From JAOZHU01 sp964506435 (GTDB taxonomy: Archaea; Thermoproteota; Bathyarchaeia; Bathyarchaeales; Bathycorpusculaceae): a stretch of 64,000 bases of DNA. The notes beneath the pieces were generated by a model, which saw only the letters and a program-made list of their open reading frames with translations, searched no databases and was not told the origin of the DNA. The translations under genes were made by a program, and so were the position numbers. The DNA lies in contig CAZDLK010000004.1 in assembly GCA_964506435.1 (NCBI GenBank), positions 9,078 to 73,077 on the forward strand, written 5' to 3'. Every line of letters begins with the position of its first letter. The first letter of the stretch is position 1. Positions 27,138 to 35,912 of this stretch are shown piece after piece.

Positions 27138-27212
27138 GGGCCGGTCGTCTAGCCTGGTTAGGACATCTGCTTGACGTGCAGAAGGTCGCCGGTCCGAATC
27201 CGGTCCGGCCCA
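27138..27212 (+). tRNA. tRNA-Val (GAC)
   Basis: GGGCCGG/CCGGCCC acceptor, anticodon arm CTGC-TTGACGT-GCAG with anticodon GAC, T-arm with GGTCCGAATCC, discriminator A and encoded CCA (27213-27215). Intact. Its last 12 bases plus CCA are repeated at 29136-29150. Confidence 0.95.
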
Positions 27213-29150
27213 CCACCAACACTTATGGTTCCTTTCGTGCGAGCAGGCTCCTTTGTTTAAGTGTGCTTCATTCAAGGTTTTTCCATTGGGCGGCAATGTG
27301 CTGTTGCTCAATATGGTTCTGGAACTTGGAAATTTCACTAAAAATTCTTTAGCTGGTTTTAGCCTTCTTGAGTTCAAACCAGTATTTGTTATGGTCGTCT
27401 TGCCAACATCCATCCTCTGTTTGGCATGTCATGAAGGCATACCAATCCTTGCGGTACCATTCCTCAGGAATTTCTTCCCGCTCATTCTTCAAACTTATCT
27501 CTATATTCTTTGTATTGCCCTTTATTTTGAACAGTTCGTTTGGACCCAATTTATGAGTTTCAGAATCATAGTAGAAGTCAAACCTGAATGGACCTCCATC
27601 GGGTGTTCCGCCTGGCGGGCGTATAGCTATTACAATCACATTAACCACAACATCCTTGTTACTGGAGTTTCTAATGGAGCCAGAAAGCTTGAACGGTTTT
27701 CCCTCAGTAACTACGAACCCACCCTCTGCCGGAGAATCATTCAACTCCAATTTTCCATATCTTACTGGAAATTGCCTAATCCACGGTTTTGGATTGACAG
27801 GCTCAGCAATTTTTGTAAAGCTTTGAATCAGTTCCATTGAGTTCAAAGTTGATTTCCTGATTTCATTATTTATTTTTTCAATCTCCTCAATCGTATTCGC
27901 GGCAGCGGTAGATTTCAATTGCATTATGAACTCCATTTCTTTCTCCAGCCCTTTGTCAGCTTGAACGACCTGAACTTGATCACCCAAACTCCTTTGTAAC
28001 CTATCCATGGAAAACTTGAACAAGGTCACCACATCAGCCGTGCCCAATGCACCAAAAATAACTGTCAACTCAATTTCTCCACCCAGCGCCTTTATTACTG
28101 CTAGCGCAAAAGCAACTACTCCCATCGACACTAATACGCAATTGAAAACTAAAATCGATTTAAATGTCCAACTCACTTTTTTATAGAAGTCGTCCAATTC
28201 CTTCTTGTTCTCGTCCCGTGGCAAAAAAATCCCCGATCATCATTTATTATACTTGATGACCTTATAATAACTGCGGTTATGATAACGCATAAATTAGAAT
28301 TCTTATCGAGAAGAAGAACAAACGGGTCTGGACGACTAAATGAATAAAGAATACTGGTATCCGGACATAGGCGACAAGGTTACAGCGGCTTTGATAAAAG
28401 AAAAAGAACAGTTTCCAAGCTACTGGGAAAGAAGCGAAAAGAGGATTCTCAGAGTTGTTGAAGAAACCATTAGGAAGAGAGGCATCAGACCCGCTGACTC
28501 GTGGCTACTTGATGCAGGCTGTGGGACGGGAAGACTTTTGCCGGAGTTTCACCAACTCTTTACCAATATCTTGGCAATAGATCCTGATTCCACACAGATT
28601 GAAAAGGCTAAGGTGAGAGTGAGAGAACAGGGATTTGCAGAGAAAGTTGTGTTTAAGGTGACTCCAATAGAACAGCTAGATTGGAGAGAAGAGAGTATAG
28701 ATGTGATTTTGTGCAGCCACGTAATCCAACATGTGCACACAGAAGCGGTCCCAAAAATTCTGAACAAATTTTATGAAGTACTTAAACCTAATGGCCTGCT
28801 ATTCTTAATGACCACTTATTCGAGGAGAAGTTATGGCTATTATTCAAGAGGCTTTTTAAAGGGCTCAAGAAATGTTGAAGAGAGGATTAAGAAAGAAGAG
28901 TTCAATTTCATAATAAAAAATGACAAGAACATCCTACCAATCCATTTCTTCTCATTGAACAACCTTACCAATATTATAAAAGACTCTAGCTTTTTCTTGG
29001 ACTACTTTAAAACATATCACATATTGCGTACATCATCCAATCGTTTTCCATACGATGACACAGATAACTCGATAAGCACTTCTTCTTGTTCGAAGAACAA
29101 TATTGGAAGGGATATTCTGCTAATAAGTCACAAAACGGTCCGGCCCACCA
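27201..29150. mobile_element. tRNA-Val-associated cassette bounded by 15-bp att-like direct repeats
   Basis: The 3' end of tRNA-Val, CGGTCCGGCCCACCA (27201-27215), recurs exactly at 29136-29150. A duplicated tRNA 3' end is the usual scar of site-specific integration by a tyrosine recombinase. The enclosed 1.9 kb holds two genes, a membrane protein (minus) and a methyltransferase (plus), and no integrase. It is therefore a decayed or satellite-like element, or a cassette moved in trans. Confidence 0.65.
27349..28224 (-). CDS. Two-helix membrane protein with coiled-coil and beta-sandwich domain
   Basis: 291 residues. Residues about 20-75 hold two membrane helices (SILVFNCVLVSMGVVAFALA, then LTVIFGALGTADVVTLF) followed by QRSLGDQVQVVQADKGLEKE. 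This layout resembles the two-helix membrane domains near TRADD-N-like modules in predicted immune proteins (weak, from memory). A coiled-coil (about 90-135) and an Ig-like domain (GGFVVTEGKPFKLSGSIRNS, VVVNVIVIAIRP) follow. It sits inside the tRNA-Val cassette, divergent from the methyltransferase. Function unknown; a defence or signalling role is speculation. Confidence 0.55.
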   Translation of the reverse strand: MPRDENKKELDDFYKKVSWTFKSILVFNCVLVSMGVVAFALAVIKALGGEIELTVIFGALGTADVVTLFKFSMDRLQRSLGDQVQVVQADKGLEKEMEFIMQLKSTAAANTIEEIEKINNEIRKSTLNSMELIQSFTKIAEPVNPKPWIRQFPVRYGKLELNDSPAEGGFVVTEGKPFKLSGSIRNSSNKDVVVNVIVIAIRPPGGTPDGGPFRFDFYYDSETHKLGPNELFKIKGNTKNIEISLKNEREEIPEEWYRKDWYAFMTCQTEDGCWQDDHNKYWFELKKAKTS

Positions 29151-29170
29151 AGAAGTTATCTTTGGGTTAG
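28340..29170 (+). CDS. Class I SAM-dependent methyltransferase
   Basis: 276 residues. SAM-binding motif I LLDAGCGTGRL, motif II acidic end ILAIDPDSTQIEKAK, motif IV IDVILCSHVIQHVH and post-motif VLKPNGLLFLMTT. The C-terminal third (FNFIIKNDKNILPIHFF, FFLDYFKTYHILRT) is AT-rich and not assigned. The last codons (HKTVRPTKKLSLG) read through the right-hand att-like repeat and overlap the NikR-like gene end by 15 bp, so the natural end may have been altered by integration. Substrate unknown. Confidence 0.75.
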   Translation: MNKEYWYPDIGDKVTAALIKEKEQFPSYWERSEKRILRVVEETIRKRGIRPADSWLLDAGCGTGRLLPEFHQLFTNILAIDPDSTQIEKAKVRVREQGFAEKVVFKVTPIEQLDWREESIDVILCSHVIQHVHTEAVPKILNKFYEVLKPNGLLFLMTTYSRRSYGYYSRGFLKGSRNVEERIKKEEFNFIIKNDKNILPIHFFSLNNLTNIIKDSSFFLDYFKTYHILRTSSNRFPYDDTDNSISTSSCSKNNIGRDILLISHKTVRPTKKLSLG

Positions 29171-29551
29171 TGCTGCGATTTTGATTTGTATTATCTGTTC
29201 GTTTCGTCTTAAGGCGTCAACGAATTTTCTAATTAAGGCTGCTTGTCCTTTCAGGATTATGACTTCTAGGCAGAAGCCTTTGTAGATGTGGGTATGTAGA
29301 AACGTGGAGACAAGACCGCTGTGTACGTGTTGGGTTTCTAGGAGTTGTCGTCTGTCAGCGTTTTCGCGGTAAATAAGTGTGACTGTGGCTATGGCTTCGC
29401 CTTCTATGTCTTCGATTTTTAAATCTTCATTTAAGTACATTCGTAGTGCTTGGCGGGCGATTTCGGAGCGGCTTACGAAGCCTTTTTCTTTGATTGTTTC
29501 GTCGATTTGCTCAAGTAGTGAATCGGGTATGGATAAGCTGATTATAGTCAA
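29156..29551 (-). CDS. nikR: NikR-like metal-responsive ribbon-helix-helix regulator
   Basis: 131 residues. N-terminal RHH (TIISLSIPDSLLEQIDETIK, SRSEIARQALRMYL) and C-terminal ACT-like metal domain with the Ni-site pattern H-x-H-x5-C (HTHIYKGFCLE) and an earlier His in QHVHSG, matching H76/H87/H89/C95 of E. coli NikR. Divergent from the ZnuABC-type transporter across 125 bp, so it probably regulates metal uptake. The stop codon lies 6 bp from the att-like repeat. Confidence 0.82.
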   Translation of the reverse strand: MTIISLSIPDSLLEQIDETIKEKGFVSRSEIARQALRMYLNEDLKIEDIEGEAIATVTLIYRENADRRQLLETQHVHSGLVSTFLHTHIYKGFCLEVIILKGQAALIRKFVDALRRNEQIIQIKIAALTQR

Positions 29552-29585
29552 GGCATCTCACCATTGTTAGGGATGATGGGCAAGC

Positions 29586-29602
29586 TTAATAAGTTTTATT
29601 AA
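29586..29602. promoter_or_regulatory. Palindrome in NikR-like/transporter divergent promoter
   Basis: TTAATAA-GTT-TTATTAA, a perfect 17-bp palindrome; the flanking CTTAATAA recurs inverted as TTATTAAG at 29627-29634. Located between the divergent regulator and transporter genes, so a plausible operator; it is AT-rich and could also reflect TATA elements. Confidence 0.4.
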
Positions 29603-29676
29603 TTTTTCTGGCTTATACCCAGCTTTTTATTAAGATTATCAAAATATTTAATAACACGCTGAGCACCAACACAGGT

Positions 29677-30633
29677 ATGAACAAAAAACAGAAACTGTTC
29701 CTCGCGAGCATAACCCTCATCATAATAATCGTAGTAAGCATAGTTGCCTTTTCTTCAATTCGCCAAAACCCAGAAAAACTCAGCGTAGTCACCACCTTTT
29801 ATCCCCTCACGTTTCTCAGCCAAGAAATCGGAGGCGACTACATACAAGTAACCCAATTAGTCCCCAGCAACACTGAAATTCACTCGTGGGAGCCATCTAC
29901 TTCACACATAGTAGCCGCCGACGACGCAGACATAATCATCTACAACGGCGCAGGCTTAGACCACTGGATGGAAGACGACATGCTGCCTGCACTATCCAAC
30001 ACAAAAACGCGAACCGTTGTAGAAACTACCCTTAACTTAGACCTATTACTAGGCAGCGAAGACGAACATGAACATGAGTCAGAAACCGACGAGCACGAAC
30101 ACGGACTTTACGACCCCCACACGTGGGTGAGCCCATACATGGCTAAACTGCAAGCTGAAAAAATCTTCAACGCCTTAGTGCAGAAAGACCCCCAGCATGA
30201 AAACTATTATACTGAACGCTGGCTGGACCTAAAGGGCAAGCTTGAACAGTTAGATAACGAGTATTCAACTGGTCTCGCTGATGCAAAAAAGGACGCCATA
30301 TTTGTTTCCCACGCAGCTTTTGGATATTTAGCGCACAGATACGGTTTTGAACAGCATGGCGTGATTGGGTTATCCGCGGATGAGCAGCCAAGCGCGGCTA
30401 CAATAGCAAACCTCATCAACTTAATGCAGGAACACGAAATCTTTGTGGTCTACGTTGACCCTGTTTACTCAAGTGAATACGCCCAAACGATTAAATCTGA
30501 AATTCAAGCACAAACAGGACACACCGTTACCATACTCGAATTATACTTGATGCTGGGACCAAGCGACGGCAAAGACTTTCTCACGCAGATGCAGTTAAAC
30601 TTAGCCAACCTGAAAACTGGATTGGAAGCTTAG
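29677..30633 (+). CDS. znuA: Metal ABC transporter substrate-binding protein (ZnuA-like)
   Basis: 318 residues. Signal/anchor LFLASITLIIIIVVSIVAF, then the cluster A-1 fold: LSVVTTFYPLTFLSQEIGGD, the His in NTEIHSWEPS, ADIIIYNGAGLDHWMED, an acidic His-rich loop (EDEHEHESETDEHEHG), DPHTWVSPYMAK, FVSHAAFGYLAHRYG and VYVDPVYSSEYAQT. The His-rich loop is typical of zinc-binding ZnuA proteins; the NikR-like neighbour leaves nickel possible. First gene of a three-gene transporter operon. Confidence 0.88.
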   Translation: MNKKQKLFLASITLIIIIVVSIVAFSSIRQNPEKLSVVTTFYPLTFLSQEIGGDYIQVTQLVPSNTEIHSWEPSTSHIVAADDADIIIYNGAGLDHWMEDDMLPALSNTKTRTVVETTLNLDLLLGSEDEHEHESETDEHEHGLYDPHTWVSPYMAKLQAEKIFNALVQKDPQHENYYTERWLDLKGKLEQLDNEYSTGLADAKKDAIFVSHAAFGYLAHRYGFEQHGVIGLSADEQPSAATIANLINLMQEHEIFVVYVDPVYSSEYAQTIKSEIQAQTGHTVTILELYLMLGPSDGKDFLTQMQLNLANLKTGLEA

Positions 30634-30669
30634 AAAGCGTTAGATAAATAAACTAAGAAGCCCAACTGG

Positions 30670-31476
30670 ATGAACGGAAACAGGAATATGCCTCAAACGT
30701 CTCCTATTATAGAAGTAACGAATCTTTGTATCAACCGCACAGGCGAACAGGTAATCCAAAACGCAAATTTCTCGGTGAACACAGGTGATTACGTAGGGAT
30801 AGTTGGACCAAACGGCGGCGGAAAAACCACCCTCATCCTATCCATCCTGAATTTTCTGCCGCACAACAGCGGTGAGATACGTTTGTTCGGCGTCAACGTT
30901 AATGGCTTTTCTTCGTGGGAAAAAATCGCATACATTTCTCAGCAAGCAACAAATTTTGATAGCCAGTTCCCTTTAACTGTCAGGGAGCTTGTTTCTCTGG
31001 GATGCATCAGAAAAAAGAACATTGGACGAAGGTTTAAGCATGAAGATTGGGAGGCCGTTGAGGAAAGCATTGACTTCATGGGGTTACGAGACGTTGCGGA
31101 TAAGCGGATTGGGCAGTTGTCAGGTGGACAAAAACAGCGGGTGTTTGTAGCTAAGGCGTTGGCGCGAAAACCTGAACTAATTTTTCTCGATGAGCCCATC
31201 GTGGGTGTTGATTCGAACGCGCAGGAAAAATTTTACAAAAAACTCAGCGACCTGAACACGCAAAAGCAGACTACAATTCTAATTGTGACGCATGATTTAA
31301 CATCGGTTTTCTGCCGCATGTCTAAAGTGTTGTGTGTTAACAAGAAAGTGGAAGTTGCCCAAATAACCGATGCCCTAGACGCGGATCAACTTCTCAAACG
31401 CGCATATGGAGAACATTTCCACTTCGTATTTCACAGACATGAATGTACAGGGGTTTTTGGAAACGAGCGCAGTTAA
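30670..31476 (+). CDS. znuC: Metal ABC transporter ATP-binding protein (ZnuC-like)
   Basis: 268 residues (the ATG at 30691 is an alternative start). Walker A GPNGGGKTT, Q-loop YISQQATNFDSQFPLTVREL, signature LSGGQKQRVFVAKAL, Walker B LIFLDEPIVGVD and His in IVTHDLTSV. The phrase FPLTVRELVSLG is typical of ZnuC/MntB ATPases. Its end overlaps the permease frame by up to 70 bp. Confidence 0.9.
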   Translation: MNGNRNMPQTSPIIEVTNLCINRTGEQVIQNANFSVNTGDYVGIVGPNGGGKTTLILSILNFLPHNSGEIRLFGVNVNGFSSWEKIAYISQQATNFDSQFPLTVRELVSLGCIRKKNIGRRFKHEDWEAVEESIDFMGLRDVADKRIGQLSGGQKQRVFVAKALARKPELIFLDEPIVGVDSNAQEKFYKKLSDLNTQKQTTILIVTHDLTSVFCRMSKVLCVNKKVEVAQITDALDADQLLKRAYGEHFHFVFHRHECTGVFGNERS

Positions 31477-32278
31477 CCTTCTTGATTTGTTCCGTTACCA
31501 GTTTTTCCAAAATGCACTGCTAGGCGGAGTAATAGCTGCTGTTGCCTGCGCTTTAGTTGGATTGTTTTTGATTTTGAAAAAGGAAGCGATGATCGGCGAC
31601 GGGCTTTCTCACACAGCGTTCGGAGGCATAGCTTTAGGCCTATTATTAGGCATTAATCCGTTGTTTACCGCTTTGGGCGTTTCCGTGTTAGCTGTGTTCG
31701 GCATATCTTACATGCGACGCAAAGGCGTTGCGCCGTCAGATTCCGCCATTGCGGTCATGTTGGCTCTGGGTTTTTCCACAGGCTTAATTGTAATAAGTCT
31801 GTCTGGCGGTTTCAACGTTGAGCTATTCAGCTACCTTTTCGGTTCCATACTGACAATAGACCAAATCGATTTAGCGTCAGTTTTGCTGCTGGGCTTGCTT
31901 GTTTTATTGTTCATCGGCTTTTTCCGAAGAGAATTGCTGTCCATGGTTTTCGATGAAGACGATTCTCGAATAATGGGCATACCAACGAAAAAGTTGTCAG
32001 TGGCTTTTGACTTGCTGGTCGCAGTCACAATAGTTCTTTCAATAAAGGTTATTGGCACGCTGCTGGTTGTGGCGCTTCTTGTGCTTCCAGGTCTTTCCGC
32101 CTTAAAATTGAATTTGTCTTTCAGGAAAACGCTTTTGGCAGCCACAGGCTTCAGCGTACTAAGCACGGTTCTGGGCATAATGTTTTCTGCAGTTTTTGAT
32201 GTGGCAACAGCTGGATTAATTGTTTTTCTTTTAGTCCTGTTTTTCCTGCTTAGTTTGGTATACAGAAAAATCGCTTAA
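31406..32278 (+). CDS. znuB: Metal ABC transporter permease (ZnuB-like)
   Basis: 290 residues; the ATG at 31439 (MNVQGFLETS) is an alternative start with less overlap. About eight to nine membrane helices of the ABC-3 family: FQNALLGGVIAAVACALVGLFLIL, the MIGDGLSHTAFGGIALGLLL loop and VIGTLLVVALLVLPGLSAL (each quoted in part). Completes the metal uptake operon. Confidence 0.9.
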   Translation: MENISTSYFTDMNVQGFLETSAVNLLDLFRYQFFQNALLGGVIAAVACALVGLFLILKKEAMIGDGLSHTAFGGIALGLLLGINPLFTALGVSVLAVFGISYMRRKGVAPSDSAIAVMLALGFSTGLIVISLSGGFNVELFSYLFGSILTIDQIDLASVLLLGLLVLLFIGFFRRELLSMVFDEDDSRIMGIPTKKLSVAFDLLVAVTIVLSIKVIGTLLVVALLVLPGLSALKLNLSFRKTLLAATGFSVLSTVLGIMFSAVFDVATAGLIVFLLVLFFLLSLVYRKIA

Positions 32279-32387
32279 ACCTGCAACGACGCCAAAACAC
32301 TGCAGTACGGTATAGGCTATACTTGGTATTTACGCGAAGGCAGTGGTCCGAGTCAATAGGCAATTTTGTTCAAGCTCGTGTTGTGTC

Positions 32388-33125
32388 TTAGCGTCTTTGT
32401 TTTAGGATTTCTTTTCCTATTATGTCCAGTTCAAGGGGTGAAAATTGGTTTTTGCCTTCGGTTGTCAGTATGAAGTTGGGCAGTTGGTTGCTTCTCAGAA
32501 TCGGCACAGTGGGGTTGCTGATTTGCAGTCGCACGTTTTTGTTGGCGAAAACGAGCACGCCGTTAACCCAGATGTTTTTCGGTTTGAACATCGCAGTGTG
32601 CTCTATTACTCTTTTGACCCTAGTCGCGTTTCTCTTTACCTGTTTGCTTGGGCTTCCCAAATCATAATGCAGCAGGCGGTTGAATTTCCCGTTGCGTTGG
32701 CTTGACCACTTGTCTCCGTCGCAAATTATTTTGCCTGCATAGTTCTTTGTCTCTATCACGAAAACGCCGTTAGGTCCAAGAACCACATGGTCGATGTTGC
32801 CGTAGCCGTCAGCAAGCATTACATCATTAATCAGCGAATACTCATTGCCTAAGCTTGAGGAAAGCGTTTTTGCAACGTTTTTTTCGCCCGCGTATCCTCG
32901 CCTGTAGCCCGAGTAGCTTCTGAAGAACAACCAAGCGAAAACAAAAAGAATCAACAGCAACAACGCGCGCACGCTCTCGTATTCGCCAGCGTTCACGTAT
33001 ATCGGTGAAACTGGCACAGCGGAAATCAAGACGACGGCAAACGCGACTATGAAAAGGAACGATGCTGACAGTTTGCGTAACGCTTTTCTTTTGAGGTAGC
33101 TGCCTGACTTTTTCAAAATCTTCAT
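32388..33125 (-). CDS. Membrane-anchored NERD-domain (nuclease-related) protein
   Basis: 245 residues. Two N-terminal helices (SASFLFIVAFAVVLISAVPV, SVRALLLLILFVFAWLFF), then a NERD domain: GYAGEKNVAKTLSSSLG, GNIDHVVLGPNGVFVIETKNYAGKI. D and E-x-K form the nuclease-like PD-(D/E)xK-type site. NERD proteins are linked to DNA processing but poorly characterised. Single gene, convergent with the metal permease. Confidence 0.82.
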   Translation of the reverse strand: MKILKKSGSYLKRKALRKLSASFLFIVAFAVVLISAVPVSPIYVNAGEYESVRALLLLILFVFAWLFFRSYSGYRRGYAGEKNVAKTLSSSLGNEYSLINDVMLADGYGNIDHVVLGPNGVFVIETKNYAGKIICDGDKWSSQRNGKFNRLLHYDLGSPSKQVKRNATRVKRVIEHTAMFKPKNIWVNGVLVFANKNVRLQISNPTVPILRSNQLPNFILTTEGKNQFSPLELDIIGKEILKQRR

Positions 33126-33276
33126 GGTTGAATCAGCTGCTGACCATGTGAGTCTGCTGTTGATGTTGCATACGCGGGTATATTAGTTGTTTTGGTCGGT
33201 GAATTCGTCAGCCGTTACTGTTAGGCGGCATTAGTTTTGTACCAGTGATATTCCCACGTCTGCTCCAAAATGTGCT

Positions 33277-33816
33277 TTACATTAGTTTAGCAGCGACAGC
33301 TTCAGCGTCTTTTCTTATTTTCGCCAAGTCCTGCTCAGTGGGTTTTCCGCGGATGTCGCCCATTCTGCCTTTCGTGCTGTTTTCCAAGTTGCCGTGGAAC
33401 TCGCTTAGCACGTACCACTCCGCAATCACGTTGAAGCCTATGTGCTCGAAGAATTGGCGCATGTATTTGCCCGCAGGGGTAGCTTCGTCAATGCCCGTGT
33501 GTGGACCAGAATATGTACAGAATATTAGTGCGTATTTTCCGGAGATTTTTGGGGCAGTTGGTTTAATTTTGCCTTGTTGGCGGTATTTGGTTAGTTTAGT
33601 TTTTAGGAAGTCGTCTAGTGGTTTTGCTGGGTGCCATTGCAGGGAAGGTGAGCCTATGCATACAAGGTCGTAGTCGAAGTAGTCTAAGTCTGCTGCTTCT
33701 GCGGGTTTTTTCATGGCGACTTTGATGTTTGCGGCTTCTAAGCCTTCTTTGATGGCTAGTGCGACTTTCTCGGTGTTTCCAGTGTTTGACCAGTAAACAA
33801 TTAAGGCTGTTTTCAT
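33277..33816 (-). CDS. Flavodoxin-family protein
   Basis: 179 residues. FMN phosphate loop YWSNTGNTEKVA near the N-terminus, then DLVCIGSPSLQWHPAKP and KYALIFCTYSGPHTG for the flavin ring. It is longer than minimal flavodoxins and carries a C-terminal helical part (GNLENSTKGRMGDIRG, DLAKIRKDAEAVAAKL). Probably an electron carrier or a quinone-type reductase. Confidence 0.85.
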   Translation of the reverse strand: MKTALIVYWSNTGNTEKVALAIKEGLEAANIKVAMKKPAEAADLDYFDYDLVCIGSPSLQWHPAKPLDDFLKTKLTKYRQQGKIKPTAPKISGKYALIFCTYSGPHTGIDEATPAGKYMRQFFEHIGFNVIAEWYVLSEFHGNLENSTKGRMGDIRGKPTEQDLAKIRKDAEAVAAKLM

Positions 33817-33941
33817 TAATTCTCACGCTTCACTATAAGGAGCCGCATAGCGCTTTATTATAGTATTGTTACTTTGACTTCAGCGCATCATAATGGTTGC
33901 GCTCATTCTGCTGGAGTAGAATCAAACGCGGCCAGTTCATT

Positions 33942-35222
33942 TCAATGAGCGTTTACGTTTTGAGAACTTGCGAGTTTTGTTTTTAGCAAATACAATGCTG
34001 CGCTGGCAAAGGCGACGACGGCTGCAACAATCCATGCTTCCGCAGGTAACGAGAACATCAGGATGCCGCAGCTGATGATTCCGAGCAGTGGAATTAGAGG
34101 GTAGAATGGCGCCTTGAACTTCGTGGAGTTAGGCATTTTCTTTCGAAGCCTCACTGCGCAGACGTTTACAGCCATATGCGTTGCGAGAAGCGCAAAACTT
34201 GTTATTGCCACAGTCTCTTTCAGGTCTAAAGTGAAAGCTAAAACTGCTAAGAGCGCGCCCATCGCAAGAGCCGCAAGGTAGGGTGTGCCGAATCTTGTGG
34301 AGACTTTTGCTATTGATTTTGGCAGTTGACCGTTTCTCGCCATTGCAAATGCGACTCTTGATACGCCGATGAGGTTTGTTAATAGAACGCTTACTGTTGC
34401 GATTAGTGCGCCTAAAGAAACGATTGTAAGTATCGTGATGTTTCCTGTTGTTTTCACTGCTTCAGCGATAGGTGAGCCTGACTGCGCAAGGATTTGGTAG
34501 TTCTGCATGCCTGTAGCGGTGAGACCAGTTAAAACATAAATTATGACTGAAACAATTAACGCAATCAAAATGGACAGCGGCAAGTTCTTTTCTGGGTTTT
34601 TCACTTCTCCGCCTATCGCTGCTATTCTGCCGTAGCCTAGATAAGCGAAAAACATGAAGCCTGCTCCTTGTAGAATTCCCACTGCGCCGTTTGGGCTGAA
34701 CTGGGCGAAGTTTTGTGGGTTGATTTGGAAGATTCCGAATCCGATGAATATGCAGAGGATGGCGATTTTCACGATGACTAGGATGTTGTTGATTGTTGTG
34801 GATTGCTTGGTGCCGATTATGTTTAAAGCGGTTAACGTCAACGCGGCGATAACCGCGACAAGTTTTAGGGGAACCATTGGGAAGATAACTACGAAGTAGC
34901 TTGCAAAGCCTATGCTGATGGCTGCGCCTGCTACTATTTGGGCGAACAGCCACAAAATACCCATCACAAAGCCTGCTGAAGGCGAAATCAGCTCGAATGC
35001 AAACTGGTGTACTCCGCCTTCTTTTGGGATTGCTGAGCCCAGTTCGGCGAAGCTGAACGCGGTGAACGAGGCGACTATTCCAGCGATTATCATGGAAATT
35101 ATCACTGCGGGTCCAGCGTATCCAATGGCTATGCCTAATACAACGAAGATTCCAGCGCCTATTATTGCGCCTATGCCGATTGATGTTGCATCCAGCAGGT
35201 TTAAGGTTCGTTTAAGTCCCAT
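33942..35222 (-). CDS. APC-family amino acid permease
   Basis: 426 residues, about 12 membrane helices. The first helix carries GIGAIIGAGIFVVLG, the substrate-binding G-x-G-x-G motif of APC transporters, followed by GPAVIISMIIAGIVASFTAFSFAELGS. An H-Q-F-A-F-E and a GYGRIAAIGGEVKNPEKNLP stretch are also typical. It ends with a basic tail. Monocistronic, with a 690-bp region upstream. Confidence 0.88.
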   Translation of the reverse strand: MGLKRTLNLLDATSIGIGAIIGAGIFVVLGIAIGYAGPAVIISMIIAGIVASFTAFSFAELGSAIPKEGGVHQFAFELISPSAGFVMGILWLFAQIVAGAAISIGFASYFVVIFPMVPLKLVAVIAALTLTALNIIGTKQSTTINNILVIVKIAILCIFIGFGIFQINPQNFAQFSPNGAVGILQGAGFMFFAYLGYGRIAAIGGEVKNPEKNLPLSILIALIVSVIIYVLTGLTATGMQNYQILAQSGSPIAEAVKTTGNITILTIVSLGALIATVSVLLTNLIGVSRVAFAMARNGQLPKSIAKVSTRFGTPYLAALAMGALLAVLAFTLDLKETVAITSFALLATHMAVNVCAVRLRKKMPNSTKFKAPFYPLIPLLGIISCGILMFSLPAEAWIVAAVVAFASAALYLLKTKLASSQNVNAH

Positions 35223-35912
35223 TGTGTGTCAGTGAGTTATTGGAGCCAGAGGTTAATTGAGTTTTCTTCACTAAGCATAAAAATTGCGCGTGGGCGACTG
35301 AGCAGCAAACAGACGTTTCAGGTTTGAACTCGCCTGCCGCATATGAAAACTGAGCATCCAACTTAAGAATAGCCCATAAAACGCAAATAACTGATTTCGC
35401 CTCAAGCCTTTATCGCAATTATTTGAGCCAAGAGCGAGCGCGTTTGCTTAGCCCCATCAGAACGTGGCTCGTTACGGAAGCGCCCAACGCACTATTTCAT
35501 CGCGTTTGTTTTTCTGGGGAAAAATCTACTCTGCGTTTTTTGTAGCAAGGGATTTCGTGCTCAAACAGTGGCACTTTTTTCACTTCTACGCTCTCCGCGC
35601 GTAAATCGATGGTTAAAGTTTAAAAGTTTTTTGGGCAAGAAACTGTAAACTTCCCATTTCAAGTGAACTGAGTGTAGTCGCAGCGTTGAATACGACGCTG
35701 GAAAGGGCAGTTGAGGAGAGCGTTAGCGACTTCTAATTGAACGCGCGGTTCTCTTCAGAATAACTGTTGCAGTGAGATTGGAGTTTAGTGTTTGTCAAGA
35801 AATCTTGACTAAGAAAAGCGCGTTGCGGGCTTGTTTGGTCAAGAAACCTTTACAAAAACCCTTTTATCAGAAAAAACCTTAAGGCACGCATGTTTAAGGA
35901 GCGAAGCATACA
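35223..35912. other. 690-bp intergenic region with palindrome and hairpins
   Basis: No convincing gene. A perfect palindrome GTCAAGA-AA-TCTTGAC lies at 35794-35809, with a direct half-site GTCAAGAAACC at 35838-35848 and a weaker GCAAGAAACT near 35637. A hairpin (CAGCGT ... ACGCTG) lies at about 35678-35697, and farther pairing segments follow (GCAGTT ... AACTGTTGC). Could hold an operator for the kelch gene and possibly a structured RNA; I recognise no known RNA family. Confidence 0.45.

Noticed and set aside
29677..32278. Transporter as a nickel system because of NikR
   Set aside because: The His-rich loop and protein types are those of Zn/Mn ABC-3 transporters; nickel remains possible but was not called.
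35223..35912. RNase P or SRP RNA in the long intergenic region
   Set aside because: I could not find the conserved core sequences of either RNA.
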